64,000 nt of DNA from NCBI GenBank assembly GCA_023269675.1, contig JAHFSX010000006.1, forward strand, positions 185,039-249,038, read 5' to 3'. How positions within the stretch are numbered: the stretch's first letter is position 1; every line of letters begins with the position of its first letter. Positions 17,101 to 25,786 of the stretch are shown here, one piece after another. The position numbers were made by a program, and so were the translations under genes. The notes under the pieces are model-generated. The model was not told the DNA's origin. It was given only the letters and a program-made list of their open reading frames with translations, and made no database searches. This stretch comes from Verrucomicrobiota bacterium (lineage in GTDB: Bacteria; Verrucomicrobiota; Kiritimatiellia; RFP12; UBA1067).

Positions 17101-18319
17101 CACCCTCTCTCAACTCGGCTACAGCAACGTCAAGCTCGCCCGTCTGCTGGCGGAGCGCGACCGCCTGACCGAATCCCTGCGACAGAGCGAGTCGTTCTAC
17201 CGGCAGACGCTCGAATCGGTCCCCGGCATGACCTTCACGACGCGGCCGGACGGGTACTGCGACTATCAGAGCCAGCAGTGGGAGGACTTCACCGGCGTGC
17301 CGATGAGCGAACACCTCGGCGACGGCTGGAACAAGCTGCTGCATCCCGAAGACCGACCGCGGGCGTTCGCCGCCTGGTGCGCGGCGGTCGAAGGCCGCGC
17401 CCCCTACGACCTCGAGTACCGGGTCCGCAGGCGAGACGGCGTATATGAGTGGTTCAAGGTACGCGGGCGGCCGATCCGCAACGCTGCCGGCGAGATCGTG
17501 CGCTGGTTCGGCACCGCGGTCAACGTCGACGGCCTGGTCCAGGCCCAGGCGGCGATCCGCAACCTGAACGAGCAACTCGAGCAGCGCGTGCGCGAACGCA
17601 CCTCCCAGCTGGAGTCGGCCAACCGGGAGCTGGAGGCGTTCTGCTATTCCGTCTCGCACGACCTGCGCACGCCGCTGCGCACCATCGACGGGTTCAGCCA
17701 GGCCACGCTCGAGGACTACGGCGCGAGCCTCGATGACACGGGCCGGGATTACCTGAACCGCGTCCTCGCCGGTTGCCGGCAGATGGACCAGCTGATCGAC
17801 GACCTGCTCAACCTCTCGCGCGTGACCCGCGACCAGATGCGCCGCGAGCCGGTGGACCTGTCGGCACTCGCTCAAGCGGTGGTCAGCCAGCTCCGCGCCG
17901 CCTCGCCCGGGCGCGATGTCGACGTCCGAATCGCGCCCGGACTGGCGGCCGTCGGCGACGCCCGCCTGCTGCGAACCGCGCTCTTCAACCTGCTGGAAAA
18001 CGCGTGGAAATTCAGCGCCCGGCGCCCAGACGCCGTGATCGAGATGGGGGCGGATCCGCAACGCGAAGGCCGTCCGCCGCAGGTCTTCTTCGTGCGCGAC
18101 AACGGCGTCGGCTTCGACATGCAGTATGCCGGCAAACTCTTCAACGCGTTCCAGCGCCTGCACACGACGAAGGAGTTCCCCGGCACCGGCATCGGCCTGG
18201 CGACGGTGGCGCGCGTCATCCAGCGCCACGGCGGCCGCATCTGGGCCGACGCGGGCATCGGCCGCGGGGCGACCTTCTATTTCACGCTTGCACCCGAGCC
18301 AGCGGAACCCCCACAATAA
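14108..18319 (+). CDS. Membrane-anchored DUF4118/PAS/GAF/PocR histidine kinase
   Basis: This is a 1403-aa kinase. Residues ~8-105 form a four-helix membrane region of the DUF4118 (KdpD-like) type, ending in a coiled coil. Several PAS domains (about 135-245, 250-360, 370-480) follow, then a Cys-containing GAF variant (about 490-680; CMCGNILCG, RNRCNGEGYES) and a PAS (about 690-815). A PocR ligand-binding domain (about 835-1015) carries DICTRFHRVH and CRHCHESD. One more PAS (about 1030-1145) leads to HisKA with His1184 (YSVSHDLRTPLRTIDGFSQ) and HATPase_c (ENAWKFS, DNGVGFDMQYAGK, GTGIGLATVARVI). Its catalytic part is a close paralogue of the preceding kinase. PocR domains bind small hydrocarbon derivatives in known cases; the ligand here is unknown. 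Confidence 0.92.
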   Translation: MTFKKQGAARYGLAVASVLAAVLARRALEPLIGTNVAYITVFPVMMIVAVTLGACPGLVSAALGIALIEWFFIGPPGIELDCAVMTRAAILLSTSAYVGWVSTRLRASRAQAETQTAAALAADAALRQQSELMDHADEALIVRELGGVIRFWNQGAAALYDWPASEALGQSTHVLLRTEGVAVEEKDAQLTRTGHWEGELTHTTRDGRRVTVESRQTATHAADGHVLILEANRDITDRKLAEAEREKFVSLADQSAEFIGICDMRYQPLYINEAGLRMVGLENMEQARRTPVLDFFYPEDQPALAETFFPRVLREGRSEMEIRFRHFRTGEPLWMIYNVFFLRDEGGKPVGLATVSRNITQRKQAEEAVSRSEALLRSVTDNTEDLIFVKDAESRMLFLNPAAERIFGLRLEDVMGRTDAEWHRDAAQAAAFMEDDRQVMASRRTESVEETFTSPEGPRVFQTTKAPRLSADGRVAGIVGIARDITERKRIESEREATVKLLQLITASRDLRALAQAVVAFFQEQSGCEAVGLRLREGDDFPYFETRGFPAEFVQMESRLCARDASEQLVRDAAGNPAMECMCGNILCGRFNPELPFFSEHGSFWTNSTTDLLASTTAVDRQARTRNRCNGEGYESVALLPLRICAEHLGLVQLNDRRAGRFNAESIALWERLADHLAVGLAKLRAETTLRESQQKLSAIHDHAPFAIGLMRFPDGAIAEVNAAWEKLFDCTRGKAIGKTALELGLASDPESRARMYEEIRARGFVRDWEMRYRTLAGEERLGSFSFDLIEIGGQKYHLGTAIDITARKRAEDALRESEERVRRKLESVLAPEGDLGVLELADLVDTAALQLLMDDFYPLSHMPMAILDLKGRVLVGVGWQDICTRFHRVHAETCRHCHESDLELSAGLAQGEYRLYKCKNNLWDMATPIIVAGQHVGNIFTGQFFFEDETVDREQFRTQARAYGFDEQSYLAALDRIPRLNRQTVDSGMAFFLKLADTLSQLGYSNVKLARLLAERDRLTESLRQSESFYRQTLESVPGMTFTTRPDGYCDYQSQQWEDFTGVPMSEHLGDGWNKLLHPEDRPRAFAAWCAAVEGRAPYDLEYRVRRRDGVYEWFKVRGRPIRNAAGEIVRWFGTAVNVDGLVQAQAAIRNLNEQLEQRVRERTSQLESANRELEAFCYSVSHDLRTPLRTIDGFSQATLEDYGASLDDTGRDYLNRVLAGCRQMDQLIDDLLNLSRVTRDQMRREPVDLSALAQAVVSQLRAASPGRDVDVRIAPGLAAVGDARLLRTALFNLLENAWKFSARRPDAVIEMGADPQREGRPPQVFFVRDNGVGFDMQYAGKLFNAFQRLHTTKEFPGTGIGLATVARVIQRHGGRIWADAGIGRGATFYFTLAPEPAEPPQ

Positions 18320-18469
18320 CGGTGTCGAATAAAACGAGGCAACTGTTCAAACAGAATCCGGGAGACAGCGGACGGAATTCGGATTGAAATGCCCACGCGC
18401 AGGCCTTTTTCACTCCGACGCCTGAGTTCCGCCTTCCTTCCGTTTGGATAATCGCATCAGGAGTATCCC

Positions 18470-18970
18470 ATGGAACCTTTCTGCTCAGGCAACAGCATCA
18501 TCCTGCTGGTGGAAGACAACCCCGGCGACGAGGCGCTGACACTGCGCGCCCTGAAGAAGAACAACATCCACAACGAGGTGGTCGTCGCGCGCGACGGCGT
18601 CGAGGCGATCGACTACCTGTTCGGCACAGGCGCCTATGCGGGGCGCGACCCGCTGCAGCTGCCCGAGCTGGTGCTGCTGGATCTGAAGCTGCCGAAGGTG
18701 GACGGCCTGGAAGTGTTGCGCACCATCCGCGGCGACGAGCGCACCCGGCTGCTGCCGGTGATCATGCTGACCTCGTCGCTGGAGGACCGCGACATCTTTG
18801 AAAGCTACGCCAAAGGGTGCAACAGTTACGTGCGCAAGCCGGTCGATTTCACCGAGTTCTCCGAGGCCGTCCGCCAGCTCGGCCTGTACTGGCTTGTGAT
18901 CAATGTCGGCGCCCCGAGAGCCAGGAGCAATCCGGCGCCGCAGGAAGCCGGAAAACGGGGTTCAGAATAA
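18470..18970 (+). CDS. Single-domain response regulator (Rcp1-like)
   Basis: This 166-aa receiver has acidic residues E15/D16 ([10 protein letters not shown]), phospho-acceptor D71 ([12 protein letters not shown]), a conserved Thr in MLTSS and Lys in VRKPVD. The long loop before D71 and the '[16 protein letters not shown]' start are typical of the Rcp1-type receivers that pair with phytochrome-like kinases. The tail is disordered and there is no DNA-binding domain. AGGAG precedes the ATG. It sits 150 bp after the large kinase and is a likely direct phospho-acceptor for the two PAS/GAF kinases. Confidence 0.92.
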   Translation: MEPFCSGNSIILLVEDNPGDEALTLRALKKNNIHNEVVVARDGVEAIDYLFGTGAYAGRDPLQLPELVLLDLKLPKVDGLEVLRTIRGDERTRLLPVIMLTSSLEDRDIFESYAKGCNSYVRKPVDFTEFSEAVRQLGLYWLVINVGAPRARSNPAPQEAGKRGSE

Positions 18971-19080
18971 TGGCGCAGCCGAGATCCACGATCCTTCCGC
19001 CCCCTCTGCCTCCCGGGCCCCGCCCTTTTGACCGTGTCTTGTAAACGGCTTCTAACGCTCAACGCACAAGGAAACGCACC

Positions 19081-21027
19081 ATGAGCATCCCTCTCCGCGT
19101 CCTGATCGTTGAAGACAACGACGACGACCGGCTGCTGCTGTTGCGGATGCTGCGGCAAGGCGGCTACGAGCCGGCGCACCGGTGCGTCCAGACCGCCGCC
19201 GCCCTGTCAGCGGCGTTGGCCGAGGAGCCCTGGGACATCGTGCTAAGCGACTTCCGGCTGCCGCTGTTCAACGGCGCGGAAGCCCTGGAGCTGATTAAGG
19301 AATCCGGGCTGGACCTGCCGTTCATGATCGTGTCGGGCGTCATCGGCGAAGAGCAAGCCGTGGCGATCATGAAGGCGGGCGCGCACGATTACGTGCTCAA
19401 GGACAAGCTGACCCGCCTGATACCGGCGATCGCGCGCGAGCTGCGCGACGTTGAGGTGCGCCGCCAGCGCCGGCAGGCCGAGGACCAGCTCCGGGCCAGC
19501 GAGGCGCAATTCCGCCTGCTGTTCGAGGCCAACCCGAACCCGATGTGGGTCTTCGACGAGGAGACGCTGCAGTTCCTCGCCGTCAACGCCGCCGCGCTGA
19601 GCCACTACGGCTATACCCGCGACGAGTTCCTTGCCTTGACGGTGCTGGACATTCGCCACCCGGAGGACCGCGTGCAGGTGCCGGCGCTGATCGCCAGCCA
19701 GAGGGGCATGCAGGACTCTCACGTGGGCGTGCACCGCCACCAAAAAAAGGACGGCACCCTGATAGACGTGGAGATCACCGTCAGTTCGATCCCGTTCAAC
19801 GGCCGCCCCGGACGGCTCGTGCTCGCCACCGACATCACCGCGCGCAAGCGCGACGAAGCCGTGAGAGTGCGTTATGAGCTGATCGCCCAATATGCCCGCG
19901 ACCCGCTATTGCTGGTGGATCTGGAAGGCACCATCATCGAGGTCAACCAAGCCGCCGTGCAGCTCTACGGCTACACGCGGGAAGAGCTGCTTAAACTGAA
20001 GCTGCATGCCCTGCGGCAAGAGGACGCCGAGGTCGTCGACCTCCAGATGCAGCACGCGCGCGAAAAGGGCATCCTTTTTGAAAGTGTCCACGTGCGGAAA
20101 GACGGGCGCAGCGTGCCCGTCGAGGTCAGTTGCCGCGGCGTGGTCATCGACGGCAAGGAAATGCTGCTGAGCGTGATCCGCGACATCCGGCAGCGCCGGG
20201 AGACGGAAATGACGTTGCGCCGCGCCAAAGTCGAGGCGGAGCGCGCCAGCCAGGCCAAGTCCGCGTTTCTGGCTTCGATGAGCCACGAGCTGCGCACCCC
20301 CCTGAATGCGATCATGGGCTTCTCGCAGGTTCTGGAAAACGAATATTTCGGCACACTGGCCGACAAACAAAAAGAATACGTCAACGACATCTACGAAAGC
20401 GGGAAACACCTGCTCAGCCTCATCAACGACATCCTCGAGCTCTCCAAAATCGAGGCCGGCAAGATGGAGCCCCACTGGTCGCGCGTCAACGTGGCGGACT
20501 TGCTGGAACACAGCCGTGTGCTCGTCAGAGAGAAATGTTTCAAGCAGGACATCCACCTCGATTTCGCGATCGACGACTCCGTCAGGGGCCTGTGTATCCG
20601 CGCGGATGAGCGCCGGTTCAAGCAGATCATGTACAACCTCCTCTCCAACGCCGCCAAGTTCACGCCGGCGGGCGGCTCGATCCATGTGCGTGCCCGCCTG
20701 ATCGACGGGGCTGAACCGGCCCTCGAGGTATCGGTCTCGGACACCGGCATCGGCATCGCGCCGGAACATCAGGAAAGCGTCTTCGATGCGTTCTACCAGG
20801 TCCACCACGGCACCTCGGACAAGACGCCGGGGACCGGCCTGGGGCTTTCGCTGGTCAAGCAACTGGTGGCGATGCATGGCGGGCGGGTCTGGCTGACCAG
20901 CGAAGGCGAAGGACGCGGCAGCCGGTTCACGTTTGTCATCCCGGCCAAAGAAGACCACACGTCCGTAATCCAGACGGAAGGAGGAAGCGGCGCACATGAA
21001 ACCAACCATTCTCATCGTGGAGGATGA
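19081..21027 (+). CDS. Receiver-PAS-PAS histidine kinase
   Basis: This 648-aa soluble protein starts with a receiver (D57 in IVLSDFRLP, K107 in YVLKDK). A short coiled coil, two PAS domains (about 145-260 and 265-380) and a coiled coil follow. HisKA has His402 (SMSHELRTPLNAIMGFSQ) and HATPase_c has NLLSNAAKFT, DTGIGIA and GTGLGLSLVKQL. Having the receiver at the N-terminus suggests it takes a phosphate or docking signal from an upstream kinase and starts a second phosphorelay step. AAGGA precedes the ATG. Its last 32 bases overlap the next receiver gene. Confidence 0.92.
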   Translation: MSIPLRVLIVEDNDDDRLLLLRMLRQGGYEPAHRCVQTAAALSAALAEEPWDIVLSDFRLPLFNGAEALELIKESGLDLPFMIVSGVIGEEQAVAIMKAGAHDYVLKDKLTRLIPAIARELRDVEVRRQRRQAEDQLRASEAQFRLLFEANPNPMWVFDEETLQFLAVNAAALSHYGYTRDEFLALTVLDIRHPEDRVQVPALIASQRGMQDSHVGVHRHQKKDGTLIDVEITVSSIPFNGRPGRLVLATDITARKRDEAVRVRYELIAQYARDPLLLVDLEGTIIEVNQAAVQLYGYTREELLKLKLHALRQEDAEVVDLQMQHAREKGILFESVHVRKDGRSVPVEVSCRGVVIDGKEMLLSVIRDIRQRRETEMTLRRAKVEAERASQAKSAFLASMSHELRTPLNAIMGFSQVLENEYFGTLADKQKEYVNDIYESGKHLLSLINDILELSKIEAGKMEPHWSRVNVADLLEHSRVLVREKCFKQDIHLDFAIDDSVRGLCIRADERRFKQIMYNLLSNAAKFTPAGGSIHVRARLIDGAEPALEVSVSDTGIGIAPEHQESVFDAFYQVHHGTSDKTPGTGLGLSLVKQLVAMHGGRVWLTSEGEGRGSRFTFVIPAKEDHTSVIQTEGGSGAHETNHSHRGG

Positions 21028-21415
21028 TTCCCGGAACCGGAAGCTCTTGACCGACCTGCTGACCCTGAAGGGGTACGCGGTGCTCGACGCGCCAAACGGG
21101 TCAACCGGCATCGGGCTGGCGCGCGCGCACAGCCCCGGACTCATTCTGATGGACATCCAGATGCCGGAGATGGATGGGTTCGAGGTCGTCCGGATTTTAA
21201 AGGGCGACCCCCAGACCCGCGCGCTCATCGTATGGGCGCTGACTTCCTACGCCATGCCGGGCGACGAAGACCGGATCAGGGCCAAAGGTTGCGACGGCTA
21301 TTTCACCAAGCCCCTCGACCTGCGCGATTTGCTGGCGCGGATCGAACGCCACTTCGGGGCCCACGCCCAGACACAAGTGACCCGCGAACGGCCATACGAA
21401 AGCTCCTGCCTATGA
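20996..21415 (+). CDS. Single-domain response regulator (CheY/DivK-like)
   Basis: This 139-aa receiver has E9/D10/D11, phospho-acceptor D53 (ILMDIQMPEMDG), Thr in WALTSYA and Lys in FTKPLD. No output domain is present. It starts inside the end of the preceding hybrid kinase (32-bp overlap; AGGAGG lies within that gene) and ends in ATGA with the next kinase start. Such DivK-like proteins shuttle phosphate or allosterically control a kinase; the tight coupling implies it works with one or both neighbours. Confidence 0.92.
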   Translation: MKPTILIVEDDSRNRKLLTDLLTLKGYAVLDAPNGSTGIGLARAHSPGLILMDIQMPEMDGFEVVRILKGDPQTRALIVWALTSYAMPGDEDRIRAKGCDGYFTKPLDLRDLLARIERHFGAHAQTQVTRERPYESSCL

Positions 21416-22515
21416 AAAACCAAGCCATACGGGACAATCCAACGGAAAGCCGCGTGCTGGTGGTCGATGATGACGGGCTGTGCCGCCGGCTGCTGCGGGA
21501 CCTGCTCGCCGTGCATGGCTACCAGACGGCCGAGGCGGCCGACGGCGAAGACGCGCTGCGCCAGATCGAGGCGGAGCCGCCGGACGCGATTCTGATGGAT
21601 GTCATGATGCCCAAGATCGACGGACTCGAGGTCTGCCGCAGGCTTCAGGCGGATGAACGGACCGCGCCGATCCCGGTGCTGCTGGTCACCGCCTTGCACG
21701 ACCGGCCCGACCGGCTCAGGGGCGTCGCGAGCGGAGCGACTGACTTCATCACCAAACCGATCGACACCGCCGAGGTGCTGCTCCGTGTACGCAACGTCCT
21801 GCGCACGAAACACCTGTACGACCAGAGGAACGCCCTGCTGCGCCTGCGGGAGAATCTCTCGGACATGATCGTGCACGACATCCGCAATCCGCTCTTGGCC
21901 ATTACGTTCTGCGCCCGGCACATCGGAACGCAGGATCCGACGCCGGCGGTGTCGCGCCTGGCCGACGGCATCCTGGACCAGGTGCAGCTGATCGAGCGGT
22001 TCGTCACCGATCTGCTCACGGTCTCAAAGATCGAGCAGGGACATCTCAGTCTGCAACGGACCCCCGAAGACCTGGCCGAGATGGGGCGCGCCGTTTTCCG
22101 TAACCATCAGATGCTGGCCGATCACAAGAACATCCGGCTCGACGTCGTGGCCCCTGAATGCGCCTGCCTCGCGGAGGTGGACAAGAATCTCTTCGCGCGC
22201 CTGCTGGACAACCTGTTTGCGAACGCGATCAAATTTGCGCCCAAAAACACCATTGTCACCCTGCGGATCAGCCCCGCCGACAGCTGCGGACAGGTCCACC
22301 GCATCCATGTCGAGGACGAAGGGCCCGGCATTCCCTTGGGCTATCGCGAGTCGATCTTCGACAAATTTAAAGTCCTGAACATGGAAAACCCCGCGATGCC
22401 ACAAACCGGCCTGGGTCTGGCGCTCTGCCGGATGGTGGCTGAAGCGCACGGAGGCCGTATCTTTGTGGAGCCGCGGCAGCCGCACGGCTCGGTCTTCACG
22501 GTCGAGTTGCCCTAA
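21412..22515 (+). CDS. Receiver-histidine kinase
   Basis: This 367-aa protein has a receiver (D63 in ILMDVMMPKIDG, Lys in FITKPID). A short coiled coil leads into HisKA with His155 (DMIVHDIRNPLLAITF). HATPase_c follows, with N-box region LLDNLFANAIKFAP, G1 DEGPGIP and G2 QTGLGLALCRMVAEAHGG. It has no PAS sensor, so its input should come through the receiver. The ATG at 21412 overlaps the previous stop; an upstream open frame only shadows that gene. It ends the signalling island, and the glycogen-binding-domain gene follows after 110 bp. Confidence 0.92.
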   Translation: MKNQAIRDNPTESRVLVVDDDGLCRRLLRDLLAVHGYQTAEAADGEDALRQIEAEPPDAILMDVMMPKIDGLEVCRRLQADERTAPIPVLLVTALHDRPDRLRGVASGATDFITKPIDTAEVLLRVRNVLRTKHLYDQRNALLRLRENLSDMIVHDIRNPLLAITFCARHIGTQDPTPAVSRLADGILDQVQLIERFVTDLLTVSKIEQGHLSLQRTPEDLAEMGRAVFRNHQMLADHKNIRLDVVAPECACLAEVDKNLFARLLDNLFANAIKFAPKNTIVTLRISPADSCGQVHRIHVEDEGPGIPLGYRESIFDKFKVLNMENPAMPQTGLGLALCRMVAEAHGGRIFVEPRQPHGSVFTVELP

Positions 22516-22625
22516 CCTGTCGCTCACGGTAGGACAAGACCCCATGGCGGACAGCTCCGCCGCTCTCTAAAATTAGGGCCTCTGATCGAAGACGAGACGC
22601 TTCGCTTATAACGACGGGAGACGCG

Positions 22626-23003
22626 ATGAAAACAGCCCAGCCAAGGAAGCCTGCAGCGACACGCGCGACACGCGCCTTTCCGGCAGCGCCGCCCAAAAAG
22701 ACCCAAAAACTCGATGCGCTGATGCGGCTGATGACCCGCGAGACCGGGAAGGCGATCCAATTCCAAATCGCCGCCCACCCCGACAGCAAGGTCTATGTCG
22801 CCGGCACATTCAACAACTGGGACCCGACGACGCATCCGCTGCATCACCACCCGGAGGACGGTGTCTTCAGAGCGACCCTGCATCTTCCGGCGGGCCCCCA
22901 CGAGTACAAGTTCGTGGTGAACGGCGTCTGGCATTTGGACGCCGACTGCCCGCACAGGGTGCCGAACGCCCATGGCTCGCTCAACAGCGTCATCCAGGTC
23001 TGA
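22626..23003 (+). CDS. Stand-alone glycogen-binding domain protein (CBM48/AMPK1-like)
   Basis: This 125-aa protein has a disordered Pro/Ala/Lys-rich start (1-28), an amphipathic helix 'LDALMRLMTRETGKAIQF' and the CBM48-like module (VYVAGTFNNWDPTTHPL, then HEYKFVVNGVWHLD, ending GSLNSVIQV). It is closest to the 125-aa protein at 59417, with which it shares both the helix and the domain. The aromatic and Lys residues that contact alpha-glucans in the family appear retained (W in NNW, W in GVW, K in EYKF). GGGAG precedes the ATG. No signal peptide or enzyme domain is present, and it is placed directly after the signalling island. Confidence 0.85.
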   Translation: MKTAQPRKPAATRATRAFPAAPPKKTQKLDALMRLMTRETGKAIQFQIAAHPDSKVYVAGTFNNWDPTTHPLHHHPEDGVFRATLHLPAGPHEYKFVVNGVWHLDADCPHRVPNAHGSLNSVIQV

Positions 23004-23120
23004 CGCGCAAACCGGACAGCCCTTCGCGGGATAACGCCGCGGAAAGTCGTAAACGACGGCATTCGCGTCGCGTCAGGGGCTGCGCTATGATAAATTGGAC
23101 GTGAACCCTTTAAGGAAAAG

Positions 23121-25718
23121 ATGAAAAGACAGATCAAAAACCTGCTTGTCCGACTGACCGCCGTGCTCGGCTTCGTGCTGGGCACGGAAAGCCTCACGGC
23201 ACAGACCAACTCGCAGGTGCTCTCCTGGAACAACCTGGGCATGCACTGCATGGACGACGACTTCTCCATCTTCGCGATTCTCCCGCCGTATAATACGATC
23301 GAGGCACAGGTTGTGACCGGCACGAACGGCACGGCCCGCCGGGTCGCAGGCACGGGCAGCCTCCACGTCAATTACAAGGCCGTGCTGGACGCCGACGGAT
23401 CGATCAACACCACCTCGATCGGCAAATGTAATTTCTGGACCTACGTCACCCCGATGCTGGGTGCCTCGCTTGCCCCCGATGCGGGATTGCCGCTGACCGG
23501 TTCGACTCCCGCCGCCGCTATGCCTGGCATCGGCAATGCGCCTAAACCCATGAATTACGAAGCCGCGTCTGACTGGTTCGTGGCCTGGGGAATCCCCATC
23601 ACCCCCTTTGACGACGATCTGCAACTCAACCCCTATCCGATGATGCACGTCGCGACCAGCGGTGGCGGCATCCCGGTCGCCTCGACAGACATCGTTCTGC
23701 CCGTGTCCACGGAAATGGACTGCCGCCTGTGCCACGCCTCGGGGTCAGGGATCGCCGCACGCCCCGTGCCCGACTGGGAGTGGAACCCGATTCCCACGCG
23801 CGATTACCGCTTCAATATCCTGCGTCTCCACGACCAGGCACGTTTCCTGACCATGTCCGCGACCTACTCCAACATGCTGGCCACGGCAGGCTATAACACG
23901 CAGGGGCTTTACGCGTCGGTCGTCGCGAGCGGGCGTCCCGTGCTCTGCGCCATCTGCCACACGTCGGAGGCGGTCCCGGGCTCGGGTCAGCCGGGCGTGC
24001 CGCAACTGACCACGGCCATTCACGGCTTTCACGCTGCGGTTAAGGACCCCTTGACCGGCATCACCCTCGGCGCGACCGACAGCCGATCGTCGTGCTACCG
24101 CTGCCACCCGGGCGCCGAGACCCGTTGCCTGCGCGGCGCCATGGGACGCGCCGTGTCACCCAACGGCACGCTCGCCATCCAGTGCCAAGACTGCCACGGG
24201 TCCATGGCGACGGTCGGATCGCCCGCACGCACCGGATGGTTTCAAGAGCCCAACTGCGAGTCCTGCCACTCCGGCGACGCAGTCAGCAACAGCGGCCAGA
24301 TCCGTTACGACAACGTGTACGTCTCCAATACCGTGACCCGCCTGCCCGCCAACCGGCGCTTCGCCACAAACACCAACGCGCCGCTGCCGGGTCTCTCGCT
24401 TTTCCGGTTCTCCAAAGGCCATGGCGGTCTCTACTGCTCCGCCTGCCACGGCTCCACGCACGCTGAATTCCCCTCGGCCTTTTTCAATGACAACGTCGCC
24501 AACATGCAGCGGCAAGGTCACGTGGGGCAAATGTCGGAGTGTTCGTCCTGTCACGGCGCAACCCCGAACACGCTCAACGGAGGCCCCCACGGCATGCATA
24601 GCATGAATTGGACCAGCGGACACCAGGGCTACGTCGAAGACAACCCAGCCAACCTGAACAGTTGCCAAGCCTGCCACGGCACCAATTACCGTGGCACCGT
24701 CCTCTCCCGTTCCCACAAGAATCAAAGCCTGCGAAGCCAGACTTACTGGCGCGGACGCCGCATCGGCTGCTACGAATGCCACAACGGGGCGGTTGAGACC
24801 GGCCAAAACCCGCCCGCGGCGCCGACCGCGACCAGCCGCTCCGCGACCACCACCGTCAACCAGCCCGTGGAGATCGGCCTCACCGCCAGCGCAGCCCTCC
24901 TGCGCATCGTCTCCCAGCCGGAGCGGGGCATGGTGGGACTCAACGGCAACACCGCAACCTATTATCCTGCGACAGGCTTTATTGGCACCGAGACCTTCAC
25001 CTTCTGCTCCGACAGCGGCTTCCGCGAGTCCAATCTCGCCACCGTCACGGTCACCGTGAGCGACAGCGGCCCCTGCGCCTACACGCTCAGCACGAACCTC
25101 GCGTTCTTCGACGAGCTGAGCCATGCGGGGTCCGTGCAGGTGACCGCAGGAGTCAGCTGCCCGTGGGTGGCCTACAGCGAGACCCTCTGGATCTCAATCC
25201 TCTCCCACGGCGGCCCCGGCAGCGGCGCCGTGCAGTACTCCGTGCAGCGCAACACCAACAGTTATGATCGCGTGGGATACCTCTCGGTCGCCGGCAAGAC
25301 CGTGACCATCATCCAGAACGCGACGGCGCCCGATGCCAACGGCGACGGGCTGACCGACTCGTGGCAGGTGTTCTACTTCATGGACGCCAACTCGCCGGAT
25401 GCGCTCCCCGATGTCGATTATGACCTCGACGGCATGACCAACATGCGGGAGTACCTGGCAGGAACCGACCCGACCGATCCGAACAGCGCGCTGCGCATCA
25501 CCACGTTCAATGTGGCCAGCGCGGACCAGACGTTCCAGTTGGCCTTCCCCTCGATCCCGCAGCACTACTATCAGGTTCAGCGGACCGCCGACCTGCTGAA
25601 CCCGGCGTGGAGGGGCTACACGAACGCGGTTTACGGCACGGGCACGTCGATGCCGCTCGCAGGCCCCTTCACCACGAACGCCCCTCAAATGTTCTACCGC
25701 ATCCAACTCGTTCAATGA
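23121..25718 (+). CDS. Exported nine-haem c-type cytochrome with C-terminal beta domains
   Basis: This 865-aa protein has a signal peptide (cleavage near residue 28). It has nine CxxCH haem-binding motifs between residues 201 and 554: CRLCH, CAICH, CYRCH, CQDCH, CESCH, CSACH, CSSCH, CQACH and CYECH. An Ig/cadherin-like segment (about 575-660), a BACON-like segment and a calcium-binding 'DANGDGLTDSW...DYDLDGMTNMREYLAGTDPTDP' linker follow. The last ~75 residues form a short beta domain ending YYQVQRTADLLN...FYRIQLVQ, a form often seen in exported proteins of this phylum. It should be a periplasmic or outer-surface electron carrier. AAGGAAAAG precedes the ATG. No partner oxidoreductase gene is next to it. 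Confidence 0.88.
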   Translation: MKRQIKNLLVRLTAVLGFVLGTESLTAQTNSQVLSWNNLGMHCMDDDFSIFAILPPYNTIEAQVVTGTNGTARRVAGTGSLHVNYKAVLDADGSINTTSIGKCNFWTYVTPMLGASLAPDAGLPLTGSTPAAAMPGIGNAPKPMNYEAASDWFVAWGIPITPFDDDLQLNPYPMMHVATSGGGIPVASTDIVLPVSTEMDCRLCHASGSGIAARPVPDWEWNPIPTRDYRFNILRLHDQARFLTMSATYSNMLATAGYNTQGLYASVVASGRPVLCAICHTSEAVPGSGQPGVPQLTTAIHGFHAAVKDPLTGITLGATDSRSSCYRCHPGAETRCLRGAMGRAVSPNGTLAIQCQDCHGSMATVGSPARTGWFQEPNCESCHSGDAVSNSGQIRYDNVYVSNTVTRLPANRRFATNTNAPLPGLSLFRFSKGHGGLYCSACHGSTHAEFPSAFFNDNVANMQRQGHVGQMSECSSCHGATPNTLNGGPHGMHSMNWTSGHQGYVEDNPANLNSCQACHGTNYRGTVLSRSHKNQSLRSQTYWRGRRIGCYECHNGAVETGQNPPAAPTATSRSATTTVNQPVEIGLTASAALLRIVSQPERGMVGLNGNTATYYPATGFIGTETFTFCSDSGFRESNLATVTVTVSDSGPCAYTLSTNLAFFDELSHAGSVQVTAGVSCPWVAYSETLWISILSHGGPGSGAVQYSVQRNTNSYDRVGYLSVAGKTVTIIQNATAPDANGDGLTDSWQVFYFMDANSPDALPDVDYDLDGMTNMREYLAGTDPTDPNSALRITTFNVASADQTFQLAFPSIPQHYYQVQRTADLLNPAWRGYTNAVYGTGTSMPLAGPFTTNAPQMFYRIQLVQ

Positions 25719-25786
25719 CCCCCAAACGGGGCCCTGGGCCGTGATAACGGAATCGGATTGCATTCCCGCCGCAAAAACGGGAAACT

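Noticed and set aside
15059..18316. A 1085-codon open frame on the strand opposite the large histidine kinase
   Set aside because: It is the antisense shadow of a gene with clear domains; its translation has no family features and a composition set by the G+C-rich codons of the true gene.
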